From the NCBI RefSeq assembly GCF_000735455.1, contig NZ_JMPS01000087.1:124001-188000 (forward strand): a stretch of DNA of 64,000 nt, read 5' to 3'. Source of the DNA: Yokenella regensburgei ATCC 49455 (GTDB lineage: Bacteria; Pseudomonadota; Gammaproteobacteria; Enterobacterales; Enterobacteriaceae). The notes beneath the pieces were generated by a model that did not search any database, was not told the origin of the DNA, and worked only from the letters and a program-made list of their open reading frames with translations. Both the position numbers and the translations under genes were made by a program. Every line of letters begins with the position of its first letter. The stretch's first letter is position 1. Of the stretch, positions 35,137 through 45,157 are shown piece by piece.

Positions 35137-35152
35137 AACGCTATCCTGTATG

Positions 35153-35171
35153 CAGGGCGCCGGGCGCCCTG
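35153..35171 (-). repeat. GC-rich intercistronic palindrome
   Basis: CAGGGCGCC (35153-35161) and GGCGCCCTG (35163-35171) form a near-perfect palindrome in the 48-base gap between the Mo/FAD and Fe-S genes. It may stabilise the upstream message or partially terminate it. Confidence 0.5.
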
Positions 35172-35184
35172 TCTGCTGTATTTT

Positions 35185-38100
35185 TTATTTCCCTGACGAC
35201 TGTTGTGCTTGCGCCATCATGTCACGGAACATACTGACAAAGACCGGCTGTTTGTACGCCGCCGACCAGCGCTTGCCGATGGCGGCGTAGATCAGGCTGT
35301 CGAGTATTTCGCAGGCGCTGTCGATGGTCTCAGCGCTCAAACGATGCCCCAGCAGGCAGCGTTCAACGTCGAGCAGACGCTGCGGCTTGCTGAACAGCGC
35401 GCCGTCGACCAGGCGGCAGTACTCCACCACCCCGTTGGCATCGAATTTCATCAACGCGGTCAGGCTCTGGCGGGTAATATTCAGGGCGTTACGTCGGCCA
35501 AGCTGATGGTAGAAACCTTTTGCTTCCGGCACCGCCGGCGGCGGCAGGATAACTTTCGTCAGCAGCTCGTCCGGCTGGCGCTGGGTCTTGTAGCCTGAGA
35601 GTAAGAACTCGCCCAACGACATGTTACGTACGCCGTTTGCTGAGCGCAGTTCGATGCGCGCGTCGTAAATAATGGCCGGGGGAATAGAGTCACCGCAGGG
35701 TGCCGCGTTGACGATGTTGCCGCCAATCGTCGCGCGGTTACGGATCTGATGCGACCCCACCGTGTGGCAGGCCTCCACCAGCAGCGGATAACGTTCACGC
35801 AGCAGAGGGTGGTCGGTGATACGGTTGAAGGTCACCGCGGCACCAATGATCATCTCGTGAGTTTGTGGGTCCTCGCTAATCTGGGTTAGCTCCTCCAGAT
35901 GCGAGATATCCACCAGCTTCACCGGGCGGGTCTGCAGGCGGCCCTGCACGATAACGTCGGTGCCCCCGGCAATGGCGGAAACGCCCTCCACCGCCAGTAA
36001 TCCCAGCGCTTCGTCGAGGTTTTTCGGCCGGGTCACGGAGACATCGGTCAGACGCAGCACCTGTTTTTTGTTGTCCTGCTCAATCATCAACTCGCTTTGA
36101 CGCGCCGGTTTCTTCAGGTTGTAGCCCAAAATCACCTGCTCAAGCGTCAGCGGCAGTTTATTAAAACGGGTATCGAGGGCGAAACTCACCGCGTTATTGA
36201 TGGCGGCTGCGGCCAGTTCAGTGGCCGGTTCACCAATCCCTTTAGCGCCCAGCGGCCCGGCAATATCCGGGTTCTCAACGCCAATCACGGTAATGGAGGG
36301 AATATCTTTGATGGTCGGGAGCAGGTAGCTGTCGAAGTTTTCCGACTTCACCTGGCCGTGTTCGATGTTGAAATCTTCCAGCAATGCGTAGCCAAATCCT
36401 TGTGCCACGCCGCCGCATACTTGTCCTTCGAAACCGACCGGGTTAAGCACGTGTCCGACATCGTGGGCCGCAGTAACATGCAGAAGATCGGTTTTGCCGG
36501 TACTGGTATTCACCCGGACTTCGGCCACCTGGCAACCATAGACCCAGGTGAAATACGGGCTGCCGCAGCCCTTCTCTTCGTCCCAGTGGATCGGCGGTGG
36601 AACGTACCACCCGTATTCGGTCAGGCTGATACTCGCCCATTTGGTCTGATGAACCGCTGCTTTGAAATCCAGACGTCGGCTTTCATCATTCTTGTTGATG
36701 ATGAAGTTGTCCTGCCACAGCGTATCAGCAAGATTTTTGGTACCAATGCTGTCGCCCACTACGCTCAGAATACGCTGTTTGATTTTATCAGCGGCGTCAA
36801 GGATAGCGCCACCACCGACCATGGTGCCGCGCGTTGCCGCCGTCGAGCCACCGTCGCCAATTACCGAGGTCGGCGGTTCGCAGAAGTGGATCTCCTTCAT
36901 GTCGATACCGAAGGCTTCCGCCGCAATCAACGACATGGTGGTTTGCAGGCCCTGACCATTCTCGGATACCGATGTGGCAAGGTTGACGCTGCCGTCTTCG
37001 TTGACCTGAATCAGCGCCGTGGAGGTATCTACCCCTTCCGCACCGATAGAGCAGCCGCGATAGCTCAGCGCCAGACCAATGCCGTAGCGCCAGACGCCGC
37101 CTTTCTGGTTCAGTTCGCGATAGTGTTCGCGTTTTGCCATGTATTCAGACGAAGTGGCCGCCTTTTCCAGCACTTCTACCGCCGAAACGGTGTGTTTATC
37201 AAATACCTGCCCGGTAACAGAGGCATCCCCCTGACGCAGGGCGTTGATGTTTCGCAGCTCAACCGGCGACATCTTCAGCGTTTCGGCAATTTCATCCATA
37301 AAGGATTCGTTGGCGTACACCACCTGCGGAGAGCCAAACCCGCGCATCGCGGAGGTATAGCTGTTGTTGGTGTAGACCGCGGTAACATCGATGTACACGT
37401 TAGGGATGTTGTACGGGCCCGCGGCCTGTACCGATGAACGCCAGGTCACGAACGGTGAAGAGGCCGCATAGCCGCCGCTGTCGGCGAGGATATCGATTTT
37501 TATCGCCAGAATGCGACCGTTCTCGTCGAGACCCGCTTTGTACTTCATTTTATACGGATGACGTTTGCAGCTTTCGATGATCGACTGCTCGCGGGTGTAG
37601 TTGAATTTCACCGGACGCCCGGTCAGGCGGGTCAGCAGCGCTGAACGGCAGGCCAGGTGATCGATAACGTCATCTTTACCACCAAACGAACCGCCCATCA
37701 CCGCACGTTTGACGTTGATCTGGCTTTGCGGACAGCCCATGAACTTCGCCACAAAGCTACGCACGCGGTGCGCGTTCTGTATCGAGCCGGAAATGATGAG
37801 GCTACTGTCGGAAGGGTCAAGCCAGGTCAGCACCACTTCGGTTTCAATATAAGCGTGTTCCTGGAACCCGACTTCATATTCACGCTCCACCACGTGAGTC
37901 GCTTTCGCGAAGCCTTCGTCGATGTTGCCCTTAATGGTGTGGTGATGCGCGGCAATGTTGTCACTACGTTCGGGATGGATACAGCGGGCGTCCGGCGCCA
38001 GCGCGGCTTCCACATCCGTTAATGGAGTATACGCCGTGTACTGCACGCGAATTTTATCGGCAGCTTCACAGGCGGCAGCATAAGTGGTCGCGGCCACCAC

Positions 38101-38400
38101 GGCGATAACGTCACCGTGGAACACCACTTCATCTTTGACGATAGGGAGGTAGTCTTTAACAATAATGCCCACTACCGGCGTACCGGGGATATCTTCCCAG
38201 GTGGCGATTTTCACCACCCCTTCTACCGCCAGCGCTTCGCTCAAATCGATATTTTCGATTTTCCCGGCTGGAATATCGGCATAGCGGCAAACTCCATAGA
38301 GCATTCCCGGCATGGTAATGTCATCACCGTAAACCGCTTTCCCCTTTACTTTTGCGAGTCCATCCACGCGTCCTGGCGACGCTGAACGTATGGCACACAT
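35185..38400 (-). CDS. Xanthine-dehydrogenase-type molybdenum + FAD fusion subunit
   Basis: A 1071-residue protein joining two subunits that are separate in E. coli XdhA (about 750 residues) and XdhB (about 290). Residues 1-765 are the molybdopterin subunit: aldehyde-oxidase/XDH hammerhead domain, MGGSFGGKDD (236-244), AMRGFGSPQ (351-359), and the catalytic Glu724 in GAKGIGEPATELA. Residues about 780-1065 are the FAD subunit: AGGTD (811-815), a GNIVNAAPCGD segment, and a CO-dehydrogenase flavoprotein C-terminal domain. The order Mo-FAD is opposite to the Fe-S/FAD/Mo order of animal enzymes. A start at 38400 follows AAGGG. With the adjacent NCS2 permease, xanthine or a related purine is the likely substrate, but other hydroxylases of this family cannot be excluded. 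Confidence 0.92.
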   Translation of the reverse strand: MCAIRSASPGRVDGLAKVKGKAVYGDDITMPGMLYGVCRYADIPAGKIENIDLSEALAVEGVVKIATWEDIPGTPVVGIIVKDYLPIVKDEVVFHGDVIAVVAATTYAAACEAADKIRVQYTAYTPLTDVEAALAPDARCIHPERSDNIAAHHHTIKGNIDEGFAKATHVVEREYEVGFQEHAYIETEVVLTWLDPSDSSLIISGSIQNAHRVRSFVAKFMGCPQSQINVKRAVMGGSFGGKDDVIDHLACRSALLTRLTGRPVKFNYTREQSIIESCKRHPYKMKYKAGLDENGRILAIKIDILADSGGYAASSPFVTWRSSVQAAGPYNIPNVYIDVTAVYTNNSYTSAMRGFGSPQVVYANESFMDEIAETLKMSPVELRNINALRQGDASVTGQVFDKHTVSAVEVLEKAATSSEYMAKREHYRELNQKGGVWRYGIGLALSYRGCSIGAEGVDTSTALIQVNEDGSVNLATSVSENGQGLQTTMSLIAAEAFGIDMKEIHFCEPPTSVIGDGGSTAATRGTMVGGGAILDAADKIKQRILSVVGDSIGTKNLADTLWQDNFIINKNDESRRLDFKAAVHQTKWASISLTEYGWYVPPPIHWDEEKGCGSPYFTWVYGCQVAEVRVNTSTGKTDLLHVTAAHDVGHVLNPVGFEGQVCGGVAQGFGYALLEDFNIEHGQVKSENFDSYLLPTIKDIPSITVIGVENPDIAGPLGAKGIGEPATELAAAAINNAVSFALDTRFNKLPLTLEQVILGYNLKKPARQSELMIEQDNKKQVLRLTDVSVTRPKNLDEALGLLAVEGVSAIAGGTDVIVQGRLQTRPVKLVDISHLEELTQISEDPQTHEMIIGAAVTFNRITDHPLLRERYPLLVEACHTVGSHQIRNRATIGGNIVNAAPCGDSIPPAIIYDARIELRSANGVRNMSLGEFLLSGYKTQRQPDELLTKVILPPPAVPEAKGFYHQLGRRNALNITRQSLTALMKFDANGVVEYCRLVDGALFSKPQRLLDVERCLLGHRLSAETIDSACEILDSLIYAAIGKRWSAAYKQPVFVSMFRDMMAQAQQSSGK

Positions 38401-38513
38401 AATATTTCCCTTCTTGCAGTCCGTTAATGGAGAGCCAGACGTTGCTTATGAGTTGTTATCCATAAGCCCTGACATCGTAATTAATTGCTCTACGCCCACA
38501 TGGAACGGCGCTT

Positions 38514-39983
38514 TTACTCGTTCTCTTTGCCTTTCACTTTGCGCAGCAGCAGCCACATTCGAACGGTTCTCACCGCCACGCGTCGTGCCGCCGTACTTGA
38601 AGGCGGCAAATCTGGTTCACTGGTTTCATGGTTGGTGCTCAGCACCGAGCTGCCTTTGCCGTTCAGCGTCAGGTTGGCGAGAATGGCCACGACCGTTCCG
38701 ATGGTGATACCGCTATGCAAAAACATCTTCAGCAGCGGCGGGAACTGTTCGAACAGGTTAGGGACCAGCACCGGCATCAGGCCCAGACCAATCGTCAGCG
38801 CCACCACCATCCCGTTATTGTTATTGCGATAATTGACGCTACCCAACGTGCGAATACCGGCCACAACCACCATGCCGAACATCACCACACCCGCACCGCC
38901 TAACACGGGTTTCGGGATAACTACCACGAGGGCTGCCATTTTTGAGAACATGCCCATCAGCATCAAAATGATGCCGGAAATGGAGACCACAAAGCGGCTG
39001 CGTACCCCGGTCAGGCCAATCAGACCCACGTTCTGGGCGAAGGCGGAATAAGGAAAGAGGTTGAAGAACCCGGCGATGGCGGTCGTAAGACCGCAGGCGG
39101 TCAGGCCGTTGCGCAGGGTGTCGGCATTGGCTTTTTTACCGACGATATCGCCGGTGGCCATGATGGACGACATGGTTTCCAGCATCACCACCACCATGGT
39201 CATCGACAACAAGGCGATAGGGATAATGTGAAACTCCGGCGTCGCCATGCGCATCACGTGCGGGAAACTAATCCAGGCGGTAGTGCCGACAATCGTGAAG
39301 TCGATGGGTTTAAACATCCACCAGATAAACGACCCGATAATCAGGCCAATCAGCACGGCGGTGTTTTTGATGGTCCCGCTGCCAAAGGTATAGATATTGA
39401 GGATGATAAACAGGGTAACAGCGGCAATCGCCAGCGAAGTCAGATCGCCAAAAGCCGCGCCGCCACCTCCGCCCTCGCCTATCCAGTTTCCCGCCACCGG
39501 CATAATCGAAAGGCCGATCAGGGTCACAATGGAGCCCATCACCGCTTTGGGGAAAAAACGCACCAGGCGGCTGATCCACGGTGCGCATATCAGAGTAAAG
39601 ATGCCGCAGCAGATAACCGCTCCGGAGATCCCCCCAATGCCATACTGCTTTCCTATCAGGATCATTGGCACCATGGCCGCAAAGGTACATCCCTGAACCA
39701 AAGGCAGGCGGCACCCCAGCCAGTTTCCGACACCCAGCGACTGGATAATCGTCGCCGCGCCGCAGATAAAGAGATCGGCGCTAATAAGCAAGATTATCTG
39801 TTCTAACGGTAAACCGACGGCATTCCCCACCACCAGCGGCACGGCAACGGCACCGGCATACATGACCAGTACATGCTGCAAGCCATACAGAACCATTTGC
39901 CCTAGTGGGAGAATTTCATCTACGGGTGAGTGGGAGGTGCCTGCATGTTGATTGATTAAAGCTGATTCATTCATAAGAGACAT
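38514..39983 (-). CDS. NCS2 family purine (xanthine/urate-type) permease
   Basis: A 489-residue membrane transporter of the nucleobase:cation symporter-2 (NAT) family, with about 14 hydrophobic segments. Family landmarks include GLQHVLVMYAGAVAVP, QSLGVGNWLGCRLPLVQGCTF, and the NAT signature region FSAFAQNVGLIGLTGVRSR-like (here YSAFAQNVGLIGLTGVRSR). Q and N in AQNVG fit purine specificity. The start is ambiguous between 39983 and 39974; AAGGA lies just upstream. It is upstream of the fused dehydrogenase in the same direction, so uptake and oxidation are probably joined. Confidence 0.92.
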   Translation of the reverse strand: MSLMNESALINQHAGTSHSPVDEILPLGQMVLYGLQHVLVMYAGAVAVPLVVGNAVGLPLEQIILLISADLFICGAATIIQSLGVGNWLGCRLPLVQGCTFAAMVPMILIGKQYGIGGISGAVICCGIFTLICAPWISRLVRFFPKAVMGSIVTLIGLSIMPVAGNWIGEGGGGGAAFGDLTSLAIAAVTLFIILNIYTFGSGTIKNTAVLIGLIIGSFIWWMFKPIDFTIVGTTAWISFPHVMRMATPEFHIIPIALLSMTMVVVMLETMSSIMATGDIVGKKANADTLRNGLTACGLTTAIAGFFNLFPYSAFAQNVGLIGLTGVRSRFVVSISGIILMLMGMFSKMAALVVVIPKPVLGGAGVVMFGMVVVAGIRTLGSVNYRNNNNGMVVALTIGLGLMPVLVPNLFEQFPPLLKMFLHSGITIGTVVAILANLTLNGKGSSVLSTNHETSEPDLPPSSTAARRVAVRTVRMWLLLRKVKGKENE

Positions 39984-40208
39984 TTTCCTTTGCGGCCAGG
40001 ATGCTGACATCCCGATGACAACCTGAGGGCCAAAAGCTGGCTAAAGTACTCAACAATGATTCAAACCAGGCTAGCTATGCTTGATGTGTGCCAACATTGC
40101 CGTGAGACCGTCCGACAGTTAAATAATCGTGATGTGATTCATAAAAAGACGTAAAGAGAAACGCGGTTTCGTGGGGATATGTGGCGGTTATATAAGGGAA
40201 AGAACGGG

Positions 40209-40229
40209 GTGATAATGATAAATTATCAC
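40209..40229. promoter_or_regulatory. Inverted repeat in the 405-base permease-rimO gap
   Basis: GTGATAA (40209-40215) and TTATCAC (40223-40229), with seven bases between, form a perfect palindromic pair. They sit in the divergent region 39984-40388, with a further GTGATAA at 40272-40278. They could be an operator for the purine cluster or for rimO. Nothing else is recognised in the gap. Confidence 0.35.
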
Positions 40230-40388
40230 ATTGATAAATAGTTTCTCCGTGGTTGGGTCGTCTCTATCCGGTGTGATAAAACGCCGTCTCGCCGTCAGTA
40301 CGGGGCTGCAAACTTCAGTACAATTTCTCCGCCAATCTCTGTAGAATCCCTGCCCTGACCATTCCAATAATTGAACACTTTTTAAGCT

Positions 40389-41714
40389 ATGAGCAATGTT
40401 ATGCAGCAGCCGAAAATCGGCTTTGTCTCTCTGGGTTGCCCGAAGAACCTGGTAGACTCCGAACGCATCCTCACCGAACTGCGTACCGAAGGTTATGATG
40501 TGGTGCCTCGCTACGATGATGCCGATATGGTTATCGTCAACACCTGCGGCTTTATCGATAGCGCAGTACAGGAATCGCTCGAAGCTATCGGCGAAGCGCT
40601 GAATGAAAACGGCAAGGTCATTGTTACCGGCTGCCTCGGCGCGAAAGTCGACCAGATCCGTGAAGTGCACCCGAAGGTGCTGGAAATCACCGGCCCACAC
40701 AGCTACGAGCAGGTGCTCGAGCACGTGCATCACTATGTGCCAAAACCACAGCACAACCCCTTTACCAGCCTGGTACCGGCACAGGGCGTGAAGCTGACGC
40801 CGCGTCATTACGCCTACTTAAAAATTTCCGAAGGCTGCAACCATCGCTGCACCTTCTGCATTATCCCGTCCATGCGTGGCGATCTCGACAGCCGCCCGAT
40901 TGGCGATGTGCTTTCTGAGGCCAAACGTCTGGTCGATGCGGGCGTGAAAGAGATGCTGGTTATCTCGCAGGATACGTCAGCCTACGGTGTGGACGTGAAG
41001 CACCGCACCGGTTTTTACAACGGCGAGCCGGTCAAAACCAGCATGGTCAGCCTGTGTGAACAACTGGCCAAACTCGGCGTCTGGGTCCGCCTGCACTATG
41101 TTTATCCGTACCCGCACGTTGATGACGTGATCCCTCTGATGGCGGAAGGCAAAATTCTGCCGTATCTCGATATCCCGCTGCAGCACGCCAGCCCGCGTAT
41201 CCTCAAGCTGATGAAGCGCCCGGGCTCCGTTGACCGCCAGCTGGCGCGCATCAAACAGTGGCGTGAGATTTGCCCGGAGCTGACCCTGCGCTCCACCTTT
41301 ATCGTGGGCTTCCCGGGTGAAACCGAAGAAGACTTCGAGATGCTGCTGGAGTTCCTGAAAGAAGCGCGCCTGGATCGTGTCGGTTGCTTCAAATACAGCC
41401 CGGTCGAAGGCGCAACCGCCAACGAACTGCCGGACCAGGTACCGGAAGAGGTGAAAGAAGAGCGCTGGAACCGCTTCATGCAGCTGCAGCAGCAGATCTC
41501 CGCCGAGCGCCTGCAGGAAAAAGTGGGCCGTGAAATCATGGTGATTATCGATGAGGTCGATGAAGAAGGCGCGATTGGTCGAAGTATGGCGGATGCCCCG
41601 GAAATCGACGGCGCGGTATACCTGAACGGTGAAACCGCTGTGAAACCGGGCGACGTTATCCGCGTGAAAGTGGACAACGCCGACGAGTACGATCTGTGGG
41701 GGACGCGGGTTTAA
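40389..41714 (+). CDS. rimO: RimO, ribosomal protein S12 methylthiotransferase
   Basis: A 441-residue radical-SAM enzyme, the E. coli length. The N-terminal MTTase domain ligates one 4Fe-4S cluster with Cys17, Cys53 and Cys82. The radical-SAM motif C150-x3-C154-x2-C157 (GCNHRCTFC) holds the other, and a TRAM domain ends the protein. It adds a methylthio group to Asp of ribosomal protein S12 (Asp89 in E. coli). It is divergent from the permease and convergent with the gsi operon. Confidence 0.97.
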   Translation: MSNVMQQPKIGFVSLGCPKNLVDSERILTELRTEGYDVVPRYDDADMVIVNTCGFIDSAVQESLEAIGEALNENGKVIVTGCLGAKVDQIREVHPKVLEITGPHSYEQVLEHVHHYVPKPQHNPFTSLVPAQGVKLTPRHYAYLKISEGCNHRCTFCIIPSMRGDLDSRPIGDVLSEAKRLVDAGVKEMLVISQDTSAYGVDVKHRTGFYNGEPVKTSMVSLCEQLAKLGVWVRLHYVYPYPHVDDVIPLMAEGKILPYLDIPLQHASPRILKLMKRPGSVDRQLARIKQWREICPELTLRSTFIVGFPGETEEDFEMLLEFLKEARLDRVGCFKYSPVEGATANELPDQVPEEVKEERWNRFMQLQQQISAERLQEKVGREIMVIIDEVDEEGAIGRSMADAPEIDGAVYLNGETAVKPGDVIRVKVDNADEYDLWGTRV

Positions 41715-41731
41715 TCTTTAGCCCCTACCCT

Positions 41732-41756
41732 GACCCTCTCCCACCGGGAGAGGGTC
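41732..41756. repeat. Palindrome between convergent rimO and gsiD
   Basis: GACCCTCTCCC and GGGAGAGGGTC (arms of 11) with a three-base loop, next to pyrimidine-rich CCCCTACCCT. It looks like the short CCCTCTCCC...GGGAGAGGG palindromes often found between genes in enterobacteria. There is no T run, so it may act as a bidirectional stop or an mRNA-stabilising hairpin. Confidence 0.55.
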
Positions 41757-41760
41757 AAAC

Positions 41761-42672
41761 CTACCCCTTAATCTTCGGATCCAGCGCGTCGCGCAGTCCA
41801 TCCCCCAGCAGGTTAAACGCCAGCACCGTCAGGAATATCGCAATGGCCGGGAACATCGCCACGTGCGGGGCGATAACCATGTCTGCCCGCGCTTCGTTGA
41901 GCATGGCCCCCCACTCCGGCGTCGGTGGCTGAGCTCCCAACCCCAGAAACGACAGGCTGGCGGCTGAGATAATCGATACTCCGATTCGCATGGTGAAAAA
42001 GACTACGATTGATGACACCGTTCCCGGCAGAATATGGCGGAACAGAATAGTGCTGTCGCCGGCGCCGATGCTGCGCGCGGATTCAATAAAGGTCTGCTGC
42101 TTGAGCACCAGCGTGTTACCCCGCACCAGACGCGCAAATGCCGGAATGGAGAATATCGCCACCGCGATAATCACGTTGGTCATCCCGCTGCCCATCACCG
42201 CCACCACCGCAATCGCGAGCAGAATACCGGGGAAAGCAAACAGTACGTCGCAGATGCGCATGATAACCCTGTCCCACCAGCCTTCATAGAACCCGGCAAG
42301 CAGTCCCAGCACCGTGCCAATAACCGCACCAATCAGTACCGCAAACACGCCTGCGGTGAGCGAGATCCGCGCCCCAACCAGCACCCGGCTGAAGATATCC
42401 CGCCCCAGTGAGTCGACGCCAAACCAGTGCATCATGGAAGGGCCATCGTTCAGTCGGTCATAGTCGAAATAGTTTTCCGCATCGAAGGGCGCAATCCACG
42501 GCGCGACAATCGCGACCACTATCAGCAGCAAAACGAAGATCCCGGCGGTCATCGCCACCGGCTGATGACAAAATTTGCGCCAGAAGATGTGCCATGGCGT
42601 ACGCACCTGGCCGGGGGTTACCGCAGGCATGGTCGCCATAATGGCCCGTCGGCGCCAGTTTAAGAGTCGCAT
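41761..42672 (-). CDS. gsiD: GsiD, glutathione ABC transporter permease
   Basis: A 303-residue DppC-type inner-membrane permease, the E. coli length. The EAA loop is [22 protein letters not shown], and [15 protein letters not shown] is the usual DppC motif. The start at 42672 (MRLLNWRRR) is chosen over an upstream frame by family length. One base separates it from gsiC. It pairs with GsiC to import glutathione. Confidence 0.95.
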   Translation of the reverse strand: MRLLNWRRRAIMATMPAVTPGQVRTPWHIFWRKFCHQPVAMTAGIFVLLLIVVAIVAPWIAPFDAENYFDYDRLNDGPSMMHWFGVDSLGRDIFSRVLVGARISLTAGVFAVLIGAVIGTVLGLLAGFYEGWWDRVIMRICDVLFAFPGILLAIAVVAVMGSGMTNVIIAVAIFSIPAFARLVRGNTLVLKQQTFIESARSIGAGDSTILFRHILPGTVSSIVVFFTMRIGVSIISAASLSFLGLGAQPPTPEWGAMLNEARADMVIAPHVAMFPAIAIFLTVLAFNLLGDGLRDALDPKIKG

Positions 42673-42673
42673 C

Positions 42674-43594
42674 TTATTTGTACCTGATTGCCGGGTTAAT
42701 GGCGGCATACAGCACATCCACCACTAAGTTGATAAGAATAAACTCCAGAGAAAACAGCAGTACTTCCGCCTGGATCACCGGATAATCGCGCATCTCTACC
42801 GAGTCAACCAGCAGACGCCCGAGCCCCGGCCAGTTAAAGACCTTCTCCACCACAATCGAGCCACCAAGCAGGAAACCAAACTGCAGCCCCATCATGGTGA
42901 CGACCGGGATCATCGCGTTACGCAGGCCGTGCTTTAACACCACCTTCGTTTCGCTGACCCCTTTCGCCCGCGCGGTACGCATGTAATCCTCGTTCAGTAC
43001 ATCGACAAACGAAGCGCGGGTAAAGCGCGCCATGACCGAGGCAACGGCCGCACCGAGCGTAATCGCCGGAAGAATGTAGTGCTGCCAGCTGTCGGCCCCC
43101 ACGGTCGGCAGCCAGCCCAGCTCAACGGAGAAGATTTGCATCAGGAACATCCCCAGCGCGAAAGCCGGGAACGAAATACCGGTCACCGCCAGCGCCATGC
43201 CGAGCCTGTCCGGCCAGCGGTTACGCCAGACGGCGGCGACAATCCCCATCGCCATGCCGAAAATGACCGCCCACATCATGCTGGCAAGCGTCAGCCACAG
43301 CGTTGGCAGGAAGCGGCTGGCAATCTCTTCCGACACCGGACGCCTTGAGACCATCGAAGTGCCAAAATCGCCCTGCAACACGTTGCTGATGTAGTGCCAG
43401 AACTGAACGTACAGCGGTTGATCGAGCCCGAGCTGCTGGCGCACCATCGCCACCACCTGCGCATCGGCCTCCGGCCCGGCAATAAGCCTTGCCGGATCCC
43501 CGGGCAACAGGTGCACAAACAGAAACACCAGCACCGCCACGATAAGCAGAGTCGGAATAAGCCCCAGCAATCGTTTGATAATGTAGTTAAACAT
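42674..43594 (-). CDS. gsiC: GsiC, glutathione ABC transporter permease
   Basis: A 306-residue DppB-type permease beginning [19 protein letters not shown], with [14 protein letters not shown] and the EAA loop [23 protein letters not shown]. Its ATG overlaps the gsiB stop by one base (TAATG on the minus strand). It forms the channel with GsiD. Confidence 0.96.
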   Translation of the reverse strand: MFNYIIKRLLGLIPTLLIVAVLVFLFVHLLPGDPARLIAGPEADAQVVAMVRQQLGLDQPLYVQFWHYISNVLQGDFGTSMVSRRPVSEEIASRFLPTLWLTLASMMWAVIFGMAMGIVAAVWRNRWPDRLGMALAVTGISFPAFALGMFLMQIFSVELGWLPTVGADSWQHYILPAITLGAAVASVMARFTRASFVDVLNEDYMRTARAKGVSETKVVLKHGLRNAMIPVVTMMGLQFGFLLGGSIVVEKVFNWPGLGRLLVDSVEMRDYPVIQAEVLLFSLEFILINLVVDVLYAAINPAIRYK

Positions 43595-45132
43595 TACTTC
43601 AAATCGGCCTCGTCAAAGCTGAACCCGGTATCCGGCATAATGTAGAACCCGGTCAGGTTTTTGCTGTGCGCGGATACCAGCTTCTCCACCACCAGCGGGA
43701 TCCACGGCGACTCTTTCCAGATGATGTCCTGCGCGTCTTTATACAGCTTTGTTTTTTCTGCCGTATCGTTGGTTTGCAGGGCCGCGCTCAGATCCTTATC
43801 CACCTGCGGATTACTGTAGAACGCGGTATTAAACAGGGTTGGTGGCCAGTTCTGGCTTGCAAACAGCGGTGAAAGTGCCCAGTCGGCTTCGCCGGTAGAG
43901 GCAGTCCAGCCGGTATAGAACATCCGTACGCCGCTCTCTTTCTGCCCTTTCCCTTCCACTTCCGCAGCGCGCTGCCCCGCATCCATCGCCGTGACCTGGG
44001 CTTTAATGCCCACCTGCGCCAGCTGCTGCTGGGTAAACTGCAGCACCTTCTGGGCGGTACTGTGGTTATGTGATGACCATAGCGTGGTAGTGAATCCGTT
44101 CGGGTAACCCGCCTCCTTCAGCAGCGCCTTCGCTTTGGCTGGATCGTACGGCCACGGCTGATACTGCTGTGAATAAGCAATGGTCGGTGGCACCACGCCG
44201 GTTGCCGGAGTGGCATAACCGGCAAACGCCACCTTCACCAGCGCCTGACGGTTGATGGCGTAGTTCAGCGCCTCACGAACCTTCGGGTTGTCGAACGGTT
44301 TTTGCGTCACGTTCATACTGATATAGCGCTGCATGATAGAAGGGCTCGCCACCAGCTCCAGTTTGCTGTTTTTTTGCAAAATGGCCGCCTGCTCATAGGG
44401 GATCGGGAAGGCAAACTGCGCTTCGCCGGTCTGCAGCATCGCCGCGCGGGTGTTGTTATCAACCACCGGACGCCAGGTGATGGTGTCGAGCTTCGGCAGG
44501 CCCTGCTGCCAGTAACCCGGGAATTTCTTCACTTTGACGTAATCGGTTTGATTCCAGGTTTCCAGCTGATACGGACCGGTGCCGACCGGATGGAAACCAA
44601 TATCCTTACCGTACTGCTTTAGCGCCGCCGGGGAGATCATCGCCGTCGCCGGGTGCGCCAGAGTATTGATGAAGGCCGAGAACGGCTCTTTCAGCGTGAT
44701 TTTCACCGTCGTCGGATCTACCGCCTCGGTGCTGGCGATATTGCGGTACAGTCCGGAACGCTTGAGATGGCTCTGCGGGCTGCTGGCACGGTCGAGGTTC
44801 ACCTTCACCGCTTCGGCATTAAAATCGCTACCGTCCTGGAATTTAATGCCGGAGCGCAGCTTAATGGTGTACACCAGGCCATCGGGAGACACGCTATAGC
44901 TCTCCGCCAGCACGTTCTGCACCTTCATATCTTTATCAAGGCCAAACAGCCCCTGATAGAACGACTTCGCCACCGCCTGCGACAGCGTGTCGTTCGCATC
45001 ATACGGATCGAGCGTGGTGAAGTTTGAACCAACCGCCACCACCACGTCTTTCGCCGCGAAGGCGGGAGACGCCGCCAGGGCAGAAGTTACCCCCAGCGCG
45101 AGCAGCCATTTTCCTGTCATGCGTTGTGTCAT
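43594..45132 (-). CDS. gsiB: GsiB, periplasmic glutathione-binding protein
   Basis: A 512-residue family 5 solute-binding protein (E. coli GsiB 512). The signal peptide runs to about AAFA (residues 1-26), followed by [24 protein letters not shown]. Family 5 landmarks include [14 protein letters not shown] and [14 protein letters not shown]-like (here [14 protein letters not shown]). GGAGAA precedes the ATG. It delivers glutathione to GsiCD and is encoded between gsiA and gsiC. Confidence 0.96.
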   Translation of the reverse strand: MTQRMTGKWLLALGVTSALAASPAFAAKDVVVAVGSNFTTLDPYDANDTLSQAVAKSFYQGLFGLDKDMKVQNVLAESYSVSPDGLVYTIKLRSGIKFQDGSDFNAEAVKVNLDRASSPQSHLKRSGLYRNIASTEAVDPTTVKITLKEPFSAFINTLAHPATAMISPAALKQYGKDIGFHPVGTGPYQLETWNQTDYVKVKKFPGYWQQGLPKLDTITWRPVVDNNTRAAMLQTGEAQFAFPIPYEQAAILQKNSKLELVASPSIMQRYISMNVTQKPFDNPKVREALNYAINRQALVKVAFAGYATPATGVVPPTIAYSQQYQPWPYDPAKAKALLKEAGYPNGFTTTLWSSHNHSTAQKVLQFTQQQLAQVGIKAQVTAMDAGQRAAEVEGKGQKESGVRMFYTGWTASTGEADWALSPLFASQNWPPTLFNTAFYSNPQVDKDLSAALQTNDTAEKTKLYKDAQDIIWKESPWIPLVVEKLVSAHSKNLTGFYIMPDTGFSFDEADLK

Positions 45133-45157
45133 CTTATTCTCCTGTTATCCCTGTCGA

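Noticed and set aside
36097-37437. A 446-residue open frame on the plus strand
   Set aside because: It lies wholly antisense to the well-supported Mo/FAD fusion gene, shows no recognisable domain and is explained by the GC-rich codon pattern of the real gene.
41715-41760. Palindrome after rimO considered as a full REP/BIME or ERIC element
   Set aside because: Only one short stem is present, with no repeat-unit structure; listed as a simple palindrome instead.
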